A DNA stretch of 64,000 nt. Source: Legionella maceachernii. Its GTDB lineage: Bacteria > Pseudomonadota > Gammaproteobacteria > Legionellales > Legionellaceae. Below are positions 46,151-53,392 of this stretch, piece after piece. Made by a program: the position numbers and the translations under genes. The first letter of the stretch is position 1. Each line of letters starts with the position of its first letter. The notes under the pieces were generated by a model, which was not told the origin of the DNA, did not search any database, and saw only the letters and a list, made by a program, of their open reading frames with translations. The stretch is taken from positions 1 through 64,000 of the forward strand of contig NZ_FUXJ01000015.1 in NCBI RefSeq assembly GCF_900167045.1, read 5' to 3'.

Positions 46151-47611
46151 ATGAGCAGAATTAATTTACTACAAGGTCCAGGGAGTAAACAGAGCTATTT
46201 TGGAGGGGCAACACAGAGATTTTTTAGTCAGTCAAAATTACCCATTTTCTCGACGTTAGAAAAATGGGCAACAGACGAATTTGCTAGATTAAAAATTGGC
46301 CCAAAACCTTTGGAAGGAACTCTTGTCTATATACGTCAGCATATGTTATGGAACTCTATACCTCTAGCGAGAACAATGAGTAAATGGGGCGTTAGATACA
46401 GTAACATGTATTATTTGGGTATTCCCTATTCGGCAAATTCAGGCGTAATAAAAGAATTACAAGCATTAGGAGTTAACTATTTTCACGGCGTAGGGCAACT
46501 TGGTTATGGAAGAGGTGAAGATGACGCTATCAGCGCTTCCACTTGGAGATGGAAAGACATTTATGAAGTACCCAAAGAGGGCATAGACAAGATAATAGCG
46601 TTCGATCACGGCGGCAAAGTATTACAATTTATGCCTCCAGATTTATTAAAAAAATATAAAGTAGTTGCTGGTGACAAAACAACAACTGGTATAGATGAGA
46701 TTAATAGAAGAGGAAAACCTCCTTTCCCTGTCATTGATGTAGCCAGCTGTGCAATTAAAAAATTTGTTGAGCCTCCTTTTATTGCCGAAGCTGTTTTTTC
46801 TAATTTAGACAACATTTTAGATGACATTCGATTCACTAAAGCAATTTGTAGTGTTATAGGTTTTGGGCCTATTGGAAAAGCGATTGCTAAAAAGCTTCTT
46901 GATTTAGGGTGTTGTGTTTTTGCGCATGACATTAAGCCGGAATTGCTGACAGAAATATCTCACCCCAATCTTTATAAAACAGTTGATCCAAATGCAGCTT
47001 TATCGAAAGCAAAGTATATTTTCTTTTGTACGAAAGAAGACATTACTAACCCAGCACTCGACTTATTTAGACTGAACCCTGAAGAGCAAGTACTCATTAA
47101 TTGTACTTCTGGGGATTATCCTGTCGCTACTGCATTACGGCAACTTGTACCAGCGATCGATTTAATCAACCAATCACTTGACCCCTATAGAGATGTGATA
47201 TATACAAATCCAATCGGTGGCAGAATTGTATTTCATCAAGGTGGATATCCCGCTAATTTTGGAAAAAGCCGAGAAAGTGGAAGATCAGTGGATGATGAAA
47301 AAATTGATATCATCCGCTCACTAGCCTTAGCTGCATTAGTACAAGCAGTATGGCATTTTCACGACATTCAAGTGATGAGTAATGGTTTAAATATGCTTGA
47401 TGCAGCGATGCAGGTTTTGCTGGTGAAAAAATATTTGCAGCTAAATCCGGGTGCTATTCCAGAAACAGTTGCGAATAATTTACAAAATCCCCAGTGGATA
47501 AGAGAGTATGCAACTAAACTCGATCCAAATGTTATTTGTAATACTTCTAACAATACTAAAATGCAGGATGAAAGAGATGAATTAGATAAGAGTATCTCAT
47601 TAAATATCTAG
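46151..47611 (+). CDS. S-adenosylhomocysteine-hydrolase-like NAD-binding protein
   Basis: The 486-residue protein matches the adenosylhomocysteinase fold: an N-terminal part with LVYIRQHMLWNSIPLARTMSKWG and IPYSANSGVIKELQALG, and a Rossmann domain with VIGFGPIGKAIA (GFGPIG, residues 237-242). The substrate-site residues of true AhcY (for example the KxxDxxNxK motif) are not obvious, so it may be an AhcY-like protein of different function. The start follows GGAAGATAAGT. The stop at 47609-47611 is followed in the same frame by an ankyrin-like stretch, so the gene may once have been longer. It diverges from the hybrid kinase. Confidence 0.7.
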   Translation: MSRINLLQGPGSKQSYFGGATQRFFSQSKLPIFSTLEKWATDEFARLKIGPKPLEGTLVYIRQHMLWNSIPLARTMSKWGVRYSNMYYLGIPYSANSGVIKELQALGVNYFHGVGQLGYGRGEDDAISASTWRWKDIYEVPKEGIDKIIAFDHGGKVLQFMPPDLLKKYKVVAGDKTTTGIDEINRRGKPPFPVIDVASCAIKKFVEPPFIAEAVFSNLDNILDDIRFTKAICSVIGFGPIGKAIAKKLLDLGCCVFAHDIKPELLTEISHPNLYKTVDPNAALSKAKYIFFCTKEDITNPALDLFRLNPEEQVLINCTSGDYPVATALRQLVPAIDLINQSLDPYRDVIYTNPIGGRIVFHQGGYPANFGKSRESGRSVDDEKIDIIRSLALAALVQAVWHFHDIQVMSNGLNMLDAAMQVLLVKKYLQLNPGAIPETVANNLQNPQWIREYATKLDPNVICNTSNNTKMQDERDELDKSISLNI

Positions 47612-48111
47612 CGCAAATCAGCACTTGCGCGGCTTCCACATGCTGAAATGGAAGAGAAAAGACCAGCAATTGCATTAGCATTAAAGAAGGGAAATTCAAT
47701 GCCTTTAAGGCATTGTTTGAAAACGGTGCAAAATGTGTCTTTTATAGGGGTTCTACCGCCGAGCAAACTGTTTTTCATTATGCAGCTTACTTTGGAAGAA
47801 TTGAAATAATACGTTATCTCATTACACAAAAATTTAATATAACTGCTATAGTACCTGCCTTACAAAAAACAGGCCTTACCTTTGCACTTGAAGAGAAAAA
47901 ATGGCCAACAGCGGCACGTATATTAATGTCGCAAGATACAATGGAGTCCATAGCAGCTAAAGATAAATTACTTATTCAAGACAACCTCGATAACATTTAT
48001 CAAGCGTATGCTGAGGAGAGAAACCATTTGCCGAAAGAGTTGCCATTAAATGTTATGCATTTACTTATTTTAACCCCTGCATGTACGCACCGATATATTA
48101 ATTTTTGCTAA
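47612..48111 (+). pseudogene. Broken ankyrin-repeat segment following the SAHH-like gene
   Basis: Directly after the stop at 47611 the same frame reads RKSALARLPHAEMEEKRPAI then ALALKKGN. A one-base shift near 47690 gives FNAFKALFENGAKCVF and later TVFHYAAYFGRIEIIRYLIT (an ankyrin repeat) to 48111. The missing base is best explained by a lost T in a TTT run (gga aat ttc). So an original ankyrin-domain extension seems to be cut by a nonsense codon and a one-base deletion. The 3' end converges on a prophage gene, so the host sequence probably ends here. Confidence 0.5.
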
Positions 48112-48840
48112 ACGGTTTTCCATTATCTGACCCTCGGCCGGGATCTTGGTAAAAAGGGCCATTAGCATAAACAGAGAAGAGAAAAGGGATAACCACCACG
48201 CGGGAAAAAATCCACAATAAGTCTGATTATTTTGATAATCAGACCTAATCTTCAAATCAGATTCTATAAGCCTTGCTGGCTCTACATTCTCTGTTGGCTG
48301 GTGGTAAATGTGATAATCAGACCTAAATGATGAATTACCATCTTCCAAGCATTTAAAATCATTGTTACTGCTATCATGCGAATTTTGAAATTCGCTAGTA
48401 GTAATATTTATATTACTACTTAATGAGTAAGGTTTTTCTGGTATAGCATTGCCGGTTTTGGCAAAACGCTTGCCAGAATCGGCAACGCTGTTCAAAACTG
48501 TATCAAGTATCTGGGGATAGTAAGAAAATCCTTTATCTGTCAGCGTATACCAAATTGTATGGTCATACTTCTTTTTGTTAAACGTGTTGGTGGTAATTAG
48601 ACCAAGCTTTATGCAATTCGCAATAATGGTGCGAATGTTTTTAGTTGACCAAAAACCGAAATATTTGACGAAATCTTGGATGGTATTGTATGACCAGCAT
48701 CGACCTTCATGAATATTCCTTTGTTTAGGGTCTTGTTTACTAGCGTTAGTTCTTATCCAAGTGGATAAATTGGCTATGAAAATACATAGATTTGCGTCCT
48801 TTGTATCAGTCATTAACTGTTCGTTAATAGTTAAATTCAT
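48070..48840 (-). CDS. Phage or plasmid replication-type winged-helix protein
   Basis: The 256-residue protein has a wHTH N-terminus: CWSYNTIQDFVKYFGFWSTKNIRTIIANCIKLGLIT (about residues 48-83), the sort found in phage replication (O/DnaD-like) proteins that choose origins with a helicase loader. The middle is Ser/Asn-rich linker, and the C-terminus has one hydrophobic segment (SLFSSLFMLMALFTKI), which is unusual in such proteins and may be encoded beyond the original gene end. It overlaps the ankyrin remnant by 42 bp in convergent orientation. It is the leftmost prophage gene. Confidence 0.5.
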   Translation of the reverse strand: MNLTINEQLMTDTKDANLCIFIANLSTWIRTNASKQDPKQRNIHEGRCWSYNTIQDFVKYFGFWSTKNIRTIIANCIKLGLITTNTFNKKKYDHTIWYTLTDKGFSYYPQILDTVLNSVADSGKRFAKTGNAIPEKPYSLSSNINITTSEFQNSHDSSNNDFKCLEDGNSSFRSDYHIYHQPTENVEPARLIESDLKIRSDYQNNQTYCGFFPAWWLSLFSSLFMLMALFTKIPAEGQIMENRLAKINISVRTCRG

Positions 48841-49348
48841 GATATAATTGCTCCTTGATTCAGCTTTGTTCGTTGAGCTGGGTTAATGTTGTAAGGATTT
48901 ACTCGCAACGTGCTTCGGTCGCCAAACTTCTACACGTTGACCAGTTTCGGGCAGGAAGCCCAAATTCTATTTTTTACTTTTCATTTTGTTCATGTAAGTT
49001 CTACATCTTAAAACTAAATTATCTATTAAATCTATTGCATAAGACATCTAAAAATTTCCTCGTAATTATTATTTTGATTCCCTGTTGCTAAACACACGAA
49101 TCCATAGGATGGAAATGCGTCCAGTTGTAAGAAATATAATGGCAAAGGGAGTCGTAAAGACTTGATTCTGGTGAAGTGTTGTGTAGAATTCGTTGCATGT
49201 AACTGCCTTGCCCGTAAAGGTTTTTACTAGAGAATACATTAGCTAACGACTGATGTATTCTCGGTCTGATTATTTTGCCGCTAATTTACTCTGAAATATT
49301 CTTTAATTCAATAGAGCTACCATCCAAACTTCGAGTGTGAGGCAAATG
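48841..49348. other. 508-bp gap in the prophage, with a hairpin at 49230-49262
   Basis: No convincing gene is seen. GAGAATACAT (49230-49239) and ATGTATTCTC (49253-49262) form a perfect 10-bp stem with a 13-base loop, between the replication protein and the Cro-like regulator. It could end the regulator transcript (read leftwards) or be a small regulatory RNA element. The 48880-48965 segment is GC-richer than its surroundings (cgtgcttcggtcgcc, gggcaggaagccc) but matches nothing recognised. Confidence 0.4.
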
Positions 49349-49579
49349 TCATACATTGCCCTCCTTCTTAGTTTTGGGTTTCTTAGGGTTTCTAACTAAA
49401 TAGGGATCTTGTTCATCAGGCATTAATTTGCCTTCCGTCAGATAGGCCAAACGAAATTGCTGTTTCCAGGGAATATAGCCCTGTGCTTTCCATTTAGTCA
49501 TATTCTGTGAGGCGATTCCTAATGCCTTACACGCTTGATTTAAATTTCCATAATAATTTTCTACTTCATCCACTGTCAT
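49349..49579 (-). CDS. Cro-like phage regulator
   Basis: From the ATG at 49579, preceded by AGGAGGACAAT, the protein is 76 residues. NLNQACKALGIASQNMTKWKAQGYIPWKQQFRLAYLTEGK is the helix-turn-helix and recognition-helix pattern of Cro/YdaS-like phage repressors that bind as dimers. A basic C-terminal tail follows. It is divergent from the recombination genes, with a palindromic operator-like region between. A start at 49603 adds eight residues without a better ribosome site. Confidence 0.75.
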   Translation of the reverse strand: MTVDEVENYYGNLNQACKALGIASQNMTKWKAQGYIPWKQQFRLAYLTEGKLMPDEQDPYLVRNPKKPKTKKEGNV

Positions 49580-49611
49580 GATTGTCCTCCTGTTTGACGG
49601 CACTTATTTTA

Positions 49612-49638
49612 AATTAAACCTAAGTTTAATTCTAGGTT
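49612..49638. promoter_or_regulatory. Overlapping palindromes in the Cro-recombination control region
   Basis: AATTAAAC-CTAA-GTTTAATT (49612-49631) is a perfect palindrome with a 4-base centre. AACCTA (49617-49622) and TAGGTT (49633-49638) form a second inverted repeat overlapping it. They lie between divergent genes and touch the -35 box at 49637, which is the expected place for a Cro/repressor operator. Binding is inferred. Confidence 0.55.
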
Positions 49639-49665
49639 GATTTTCAAACATCTTTGCTCTAAATT
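49637..49665 (+). promoter_or_regulatory. Promoter for the YqaJ-RecT-SSB operon
   Basis: TTGATT (49637-49642) and TAAATT (49660-49665) are spaced 17 bp apart, 25 bp before the YqaJ start. The upstream operator overlaps the -35 box, so repression by the Cro-like protein is likely. Confidence 0.5.
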
Positions 49666-49689
49666 GAAACCTTTCCAGGAGGGAAAGAT

Positions 49690-50520
49690 ATGTTAACGGA
49701 AGAACAACGAGCCAAAAGGCAAAACGGGATAGGTGCGTCTGATACGCCTATCATCATGGGATACTCAAGTTATAAAACGCCCTACCAGTTGTACTTAGAG
49801 AAAACAGGCGTCATTGAAGTAGACGAAGAAATGACGGAGCAGCAATACTGGGGAAATGCTTTAGAGCCGGTTATCATCAAGAGATTCGCGGAAGAAAATA
49901 ATGTGGAAATCTCATTTCCTGATACCGCGCATCACCCTGACTACCCTTTCATCTTTGCCAATTTGGATGGCTGGATTGAAAGTGAAAAGGCTGTGGTAGA
50001 AGCAAAGTCTGCCAATAGTTTCCAGCGCAAAGAATGGGACATGGCACTTACAGATGGAATTCCTCTTGTTTACCTAATTCAAATTGCAAAGCAATGCGCC
50101 ATTACTAATGCTTCAAGAGGCTACTGTGCCGTATTAATTGGTGGTATGAAATATAAGCAGTTTGTTTATGAGCGTGACAAAGAACTAGAGACTGTTATCT
50201 TACAAGCTGACATAGATTTTTGGGAGTGTGTTCAACGTAGACAAGAGCCTCCTCCATTAAACACATCTGATTGCCGACTGAAGTTTCCTACCCCAAGTCC
50301 TGATAAAATTGCTCATGCTACTTTCAAGACTGACCATGCTTTGAAAACACTGACCGATTACAAATCAAGGATAAAAGAGCTTCAAGAGCATGAGGAAACT
50401 CAAAAGATGCATTTAATGTCTCACATGGGCGATGCAGAGTATCTGATGGGTCATGAAGGTGAGTTGTTGGCTACATGGAAGGCCACAAAAAAAGGTACAC
50501 GGGTATTTAATATTAAGTGA
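49690..50520 (+). CDS. YqaJ-family phage exonuclease
   Basis: This 276-residue lambda-exonuclease-type nuclease trims double-strand ends to give 3' tails for the annealase encoded next. The opening GIGASDTPIIMGYSSYKTPYQLY is the YqaJ signature. The PD-(D/E)xK catalytic residues are expected at about E62 in GNALEPVII, D91 in FANLDGW and E101/K103 in VVEAKSA. The ATG follows AGGAGGGAAAGAT. It overlaps the RecT start region by a few bases. A family protein of this size normally acts as a trimer. Confidence 0.88.
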   Translation: MLTEEQRAKRQNGIGASDTPIIMGYSSYKTPYQLYLEKTGVIEVDEEMTEQQYWGNALEPVIIKRFAEENNVEISFPDTAHHPDYPFIFANLDGWIESEKAVVEAKSANSFQRKEWDMALTDGIPLVYLIQIAKQCAITNASRGYCAVLIGGMKYKQFVYERDKELETVILQADIDFWECVQRRQEPPPLNTSDCRLKFPTPSPDKIAHATFKTDHALKTLTDYKSRIKELQEHEETQKMHLMSHMGDAEYLMGHEGELLATWKATKKGTRVFNIK

Positions 50521-50528
50521 GGGATCAC

Positions 50529-51467
50529 ATGAACAATACAGAACTGGCGATAGTTAAGGACGAATCGCGGGAACTGAATCACATGAAACCAAGCCGTCTG
50601 GAAGACAGTTTGTTCTCTAAAGATTTAGCCCCGCATTACATGAAATTAGCAGGACAATTGGCAGCATCAGAAATGGTTCCAAAGTGCTTTAGAAATAAGC
50701 CATCCGATTTATTTCTATGCTGGTCTATGGGGTATCAAATAGGCATACCTCCTGAGCAAGCTATGAATTGTATAGCTGTTGTTAATGGCAAAGCTGTCAT
50801 GTGGGGAGATGAAATGCTTGCTCTGTGTATGTCCCATCCTGATTTTCAGGATATTACTGAAGAGCCAATAATTGGCAAAGACAATATAATTTCTGGTTAC
50901 ACATGCACCATTAAGCGTAAAGGTAGAACTCCTACTGTCTCGGTTTTCACATTGGATATGGCTAAGAAAGCGGGTCTACTCGCTAAGGGCGGCGTATGGA
51001 ATCAATACCCAGATAGAATGCTAAAACTTAGAGCCAGAGGGTTTGCTCTTAGAGATGCTTTCCCTGATGCATTGAAAGGCATTAAGTCTCGTGAAGAAGT
51101 GGAAGATTACATTGATGCAGATTATGCAGTAGTTCATTCTAAGCCTTCTCGAACTGAAGTACTAAAACAGGATATTACTGCCAAGAAGGAGCTGCCTAAT
51201 GTTGACGCGATTAATAAATGTGTTGCTGGAAATGAGAATCAAGAGACTGGAGAAAAAACTGCGAAAAGTGAGGAGCTACAGCCAATGGAGAAGCCTAGAG
51301 AAGAAACGGCTCAATTGCATATTCAAATTAAACAGCTCATCAAGGAGATAGGATTTCCTGATGAACGTCTTCAGAAAGCCTTATCCTACTATCAGGTAGG
51401 AGCTATTGATGAAATGGATTGGGAAGCGGCTCATCACTTCATATTGAAATTAACTAAGCAAGGATAA
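50529..51467 (+). CDS. RecT-family single-strand annealing protein
   Basis: The 312-residue protein, from the ATG at 50529 (GAGGGATCAC before it), has the RecT-like core: CFRNKPSDLFLCWSMGYQIG, AMNCIAVVNGKAVMWGDEMLALC and PDRMLKLRARGFALRDAFPD. Such proteins anneal strands exposed by the YqaJ exonuclease for phage recombination or repair. A linker (about 200-260) and a short C-terminal helix follow. It lies between the exonuclease and SSB, a common operon. A GTG at 50517 overlapping the YqaJ stop is an alternative start. Confidence 0.85.
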   Translation: MNNTELAIVKDESRELNHMKPSRLEDSLFSKDLAPHYMKLAGQLAASEMVPKCFRNKPSDLFLCWSMGYQIGIPPEQAMNCIAVVNGKAVMWGDEMLALCMSHPDFQDITEEPIIGKDNIISGYTCTIKRKGRTPTVSVFTLDMAKKAGLLAKGGVWNQYPDRMLKLRARGFALRDAFPDALKGIKSREEVEDYIDADYAVVHSKPSRTEVLKQDITAKKELPNVDAINKCVAGNENQETGEKTAKSEELQPMEKPREETAQLHIQIKQLIKEIGFPDERLQKALSYYQVGAIDEMDWEAAHHFILKLTKQG

Positions 51468-51472
51468 AAATC

Positions 51473-51862
51473 ATGGTAAATCAGGGAACAGTTCTCGGCA
51501 GAGTCGGTAAAATAGATACAAAAACAACCTCTACAGGCACTAAAATAACGAACATTAGCATTGTTACATCTAAGAAATTCGTTAAGAATGGAGAGAAACA
51601 AGAGAAAGCCACATGGCATAATGTCACTGCATTTTCAAAGGTTGCAGAAATTGCAGAAAAGTATGTGAATGTAGGTGATTGCTTGTATATTCAAGGCGAA
51701 ATGGATAATCAAAAATACACTACGCAAGATGGTCAAGAGCGAACAAAACACTTCATAGTAGCACACACTCTACAGCTTATGCCTAAGACTAAAGAGCATG
51801 GAGCCGCCCCAAAAGATAAATCTTATGAAGCTGGTTTTGAAGATGATGATATCCCCTGGTAA
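51473..51862 (+). CDS. ssb: Phage single-stranded DNA-binding protein
   Basis: This 129-residue OB-fold protein begins VNQGTVLGRVGKIDTKTTSTGTKITNIS and has the KEKATWHNVTAF motif, as in bacterial SSB. The C-terminal tip is DDDIPW in place of DDDIPF, so it should still bind host SSB partners. It lacks the long glycine-rich linker of chromosomal SSB, as usual for phage SSB. It is 5 bp after the RecT-like gene. Its last 40 bp overlap the oppositely directed VRR-NUC gene. Confidence 0.9.
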   Translation: MVNQGTVLGRVGKIDTKTTSTGTKITNISIVTSKKFVKNGEKQEKATWHNVTAFSKVAEIAEKYVNVGDCLYIQGEMDNQKYTTQDGQERTKHFIVAHTLQLMPKTKEHGAAPKDKSYEAGFEDDDIPW

Positions 51863-52245
51863 TTGATGTATTCGCGCATGGTGTTGATTACTTCATCAGC
51901 ACCATAGCAAATTTCAGCCTTATATCCTCTTTCTCTCATTCGCTGAATAAACGCCTTCTGCTCAACAGTTGGTCTACCTATTTTAGACTTAACTTCAATA
52001 AATAAACCATGATAACCGCCATTTGGCCATGCCATAAAAATATCACTAGCTCCTTTCAACACACCCATTCGCTTCATAATATAACCAGCATAATAAGTAG
52101 CTTTACGCTCATTACCGATATGTAGCGTATGCTCAGCTATGAAAGGATGTTGTGCTCTTAGCCAGTCCATGGCTGCTATTTGTTCATTCGATTCGGTGTG
52201 GCGTTTTACCACGCTGCTCGATTCAACCATCCTTTTCTCGCCCAC
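51823..52245 (-). CDS. VRR-NUC domain nuclease
   Basis: The 140-residue protein has the VRR-NUC core of the PD-(D/E)xK fold: GVLKGASDIFMAWPNGGYHGLFIEVKSKIGRPTVEQKAFIQRM, with the acidic D in SDIF, E-x-K in IEVKSK and the Q of the final helix. Phage VRR-NUC enzymes are predicted to resolve branched DNA. A GTG at 52245 is the first start and an ATG at 52230 (MVESSSVV) is a good alternative. It overlaps the SSB end convergently by 40 bp, an unusual arrangement for the two DNA-handling genes. Confidence 0.8.
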   Translation of the reverse strand: MGEKRMVESSSVVKRHTESNEQIAAMDWLRAQHPFIAEHTLHIGNERKATYYAGYIMKRMGVLKGASDIFMAWPNGGYHGLFIEVKSKIGRPTVEQKAFIQRMRERGYKAEICYGADEVINTMREYINYQGISSSSKPAS

Positions 52246-52331
52246 TCCATGGCAGGATTTGCCGCTAGTATTTCGATGTATCTATGTTCAGCACAGTCCC
52301 TTAATTGCTGGCGCAACAAAACTCCGTCCAT
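52206..52331 (-). CDS. 41-residue ORF overlapping the start of the VRR-NUC gene
   Basis: The frame from the ATG at 52329-52331 reads MDGVLLRQQLRDCAEHRYIE ... MEWARKGWLNRAAW and ends at 52206, so its end overlaps the VRR-NUC start by about 40 bases in a different frame. The amino-acid pattern (charged helix, then Trp-rich tail) looks like protein and might couple translation of the nuclease. There is no ribosome site and no family is known. Confidence 0.35.
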   Translation of the reverse strand: MDGVLLRQQLRDCAEHRYIEILAANPAMEWARKGWLNRAAW

Positions 52332-52553
52332 GGAATTTGCTAAGCCAAAAATTATTCACCAATAAGCTATGGACAGTATATCACTTAAATTGATTAAAAA
52401 ATTAGCTGAAAAAAGATAGCTTGATTATGAGTTGGTAAGTGGGAATTCTACTAATCGAGATTCGGATTTTCTTGCTGTGCCGAAGCGTTAATCAGCATTA
52501 ATCGGTTATTCGGGACTCAGGAGCTTCAATGTTCTATTAAGCGGAATTCGTTT

Positions 52554-52641
52554 CAGTAAAGAAGGGAATCGAACCCTTATTCTTCTCAGCGAAGAGTCTC
52601 ATTATCAGTGAGATGCCTAACCATTTGGCTTCTAAGTTACA
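52554..52641 (-). tRNA. tRNA-like gene, anticodon GAT (Ile) with an extended variable region
   Basis: Reading the minus strand: a 7-base acceptor (52641-52635), a D-arm with GCC and GGC pairs around AAATGGTTA, an anticodon arm TCTCA-CTGATAA-TGAGA (52613-52597, anticodon GAT at 52606-52604), and a T-arm AAGGG-TTCGATT-CCCTT (52578-52562). The acceptor pairs only at about four of seven positions (TGTAACT with CTTTACT), and CCA is not encoded. Between anticodon stem and T-arm lie 18 bases, including a 5-bp stem-loop (TCTTC-GCTGA-GAAGA). This is either a class II-like variable arm or a 13-base insertion carrying a second copy of TGAGA. Possibly a decayed or unusual phage tRNA. Confidence 0.5.
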
Positions 52642-52735
52642 TGTTACAGACATGCTCTGGCAACGCAACAGTACTGCTGCTTAGGATCTAGGCTCCTAGC
52701 GGCCTTTCTCATACCATCAAGCTATCTAAAACGGA

Positions 52736-53047
52736 TTAAGCTGCTTGGACTGGGAATGCTTCCATAAGCATAGGATCAACATCTAATTCGTAAGTCCAGT
52801 TTGCTTGTTGAATCATGGCATCTACTAAGCGTAATTGCTTAGCAACATAATCAAATTCTGCGGTAACTTGAGATGCTGTTAATTTAGGGAAGTTAGCACT
52901 AAGCTCATCCATGCCTTCATTTACTTTTACACGACTGGCACGGACTTCATAAAATACCTGGTTGTCTTTCAGTTTTTTAACGACTTCTAGTTTTTCAGCT
53001 AATTCTTTTCTGCGCAGTAATGCTTCCGCTAATTTAATCTTCATCAT
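52736..53047 (-). CDS. Small coiled-coil phage protein (DIP1984-like)
   Basis: This 103-residue protein begins MMKIKLAEALLRRKELAEKLEVVKKL, a long helix, followed by ELDYVAKQLRLVDAMIQQANWT. The helix content and the QQANWTYEL end recall DIP1984/septicolysin-like proteins, but the match is by eye only. The ATG at 53047 is preceded by AGGAAGAATG. It is the first gene of a minus-strand block after the tRNA-like sequence. Function is unknown. Confidence 0.5.
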   Translation of the reverse strand: MMKIKLAEALLRRKELAEKLEVVKKLKDNQVFYEVRASRVKVNEGMDELSANFPKLTASQVTAEFDYVAKQLRLVDAMIQQANWTYELDVDPMLMEAFPVQAA

Positions 53048-53123
53048 TCTTCCTTAAAAATAAGCAGAGGCCACCTTGAAGACCTCGGATGCTCCTTGTA
53101 CGTCTAGGTACATGAGTGAGGAT

Positions 53124-53186
53124 AAATGGCTTATGACTTAAACAATTGGAGGACAATCCAATGAAATAGAGGTCAACAAGCCATTT
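53124..53186 (-). other. Nested hairpin in the gap between two phage genes
   Basis: AAATGGCTT (53124-53132) pairs with AAGCCATTT (53178-53186), and inside it ATTGGA (53145-53150) pairs with TCCAAT (53157-53162). The gene downstream on the minus strand starts at 53047. It may be a terminator, an RNA-processing site or a translational control element. It is not a known riboswitch class. Confidence 0.4.
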
Positions 53187-53194
53187 AATCAGAA

Positions 53195-53383
53195 CTATTG
53201 TACAGGCGGTTGCTCAGAATTTGCAAGATTATCAGCATCTTCCTTCGCAATCTTTTCTTTCTGTAACTGAATTTGATAGTCAATTTCGTTTTTAGCACCA
53301 TGTAATATAAATACTTGGTTGGTTGTTTGCGCAATTGAATTTTCTAATTCAGCTTTACGTCCGTTCAATTCATCTAAAGTCAT
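53195..53383 (-). CDS. 62-residue coiled-coil protein
   Basis: The peptide MTLDELNGRKAELENSIAQT and then NEIDYQIQLQKEKIAKEDAD is nearly all helical. It follows AGGAAGAGAC before its ATG and sits 9 bp after the tail-tip gene end. It is one of several very small proteins in the block. No family recognised. Tail-fibre-associated chaperones can be this small, but no claim is made. Confidence 0.55.
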   Translation of the reverse strand: MTLDELNGRKAELENSIAQTTNQVFILHGAKNEIDYQIQLQKEKIAKEDADNLANSEQPPVQ

Positions 53384-53392
53384 GTCTCTTCC

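Noticed and set aside
48855-49091. 78-codon open frame on the plus strand in the prophage gap
   Set aside because: There is no ribosome site, composition is like translated intergenic DNA, and the hydrophobic tail is made of AT-rich codons.
49092-49348. Possible CRISPR or tandem repeat array
   Set aside because: Only a single 10-bp hairpin is present. No regularly spaced repeats and no cas genes.
52139-52393. 84-codon plus-strand frame over the VRR-NUC start
   Set aside because: It is antisense to the nuclease and to the 41-residue ORF and has no ribosome site.
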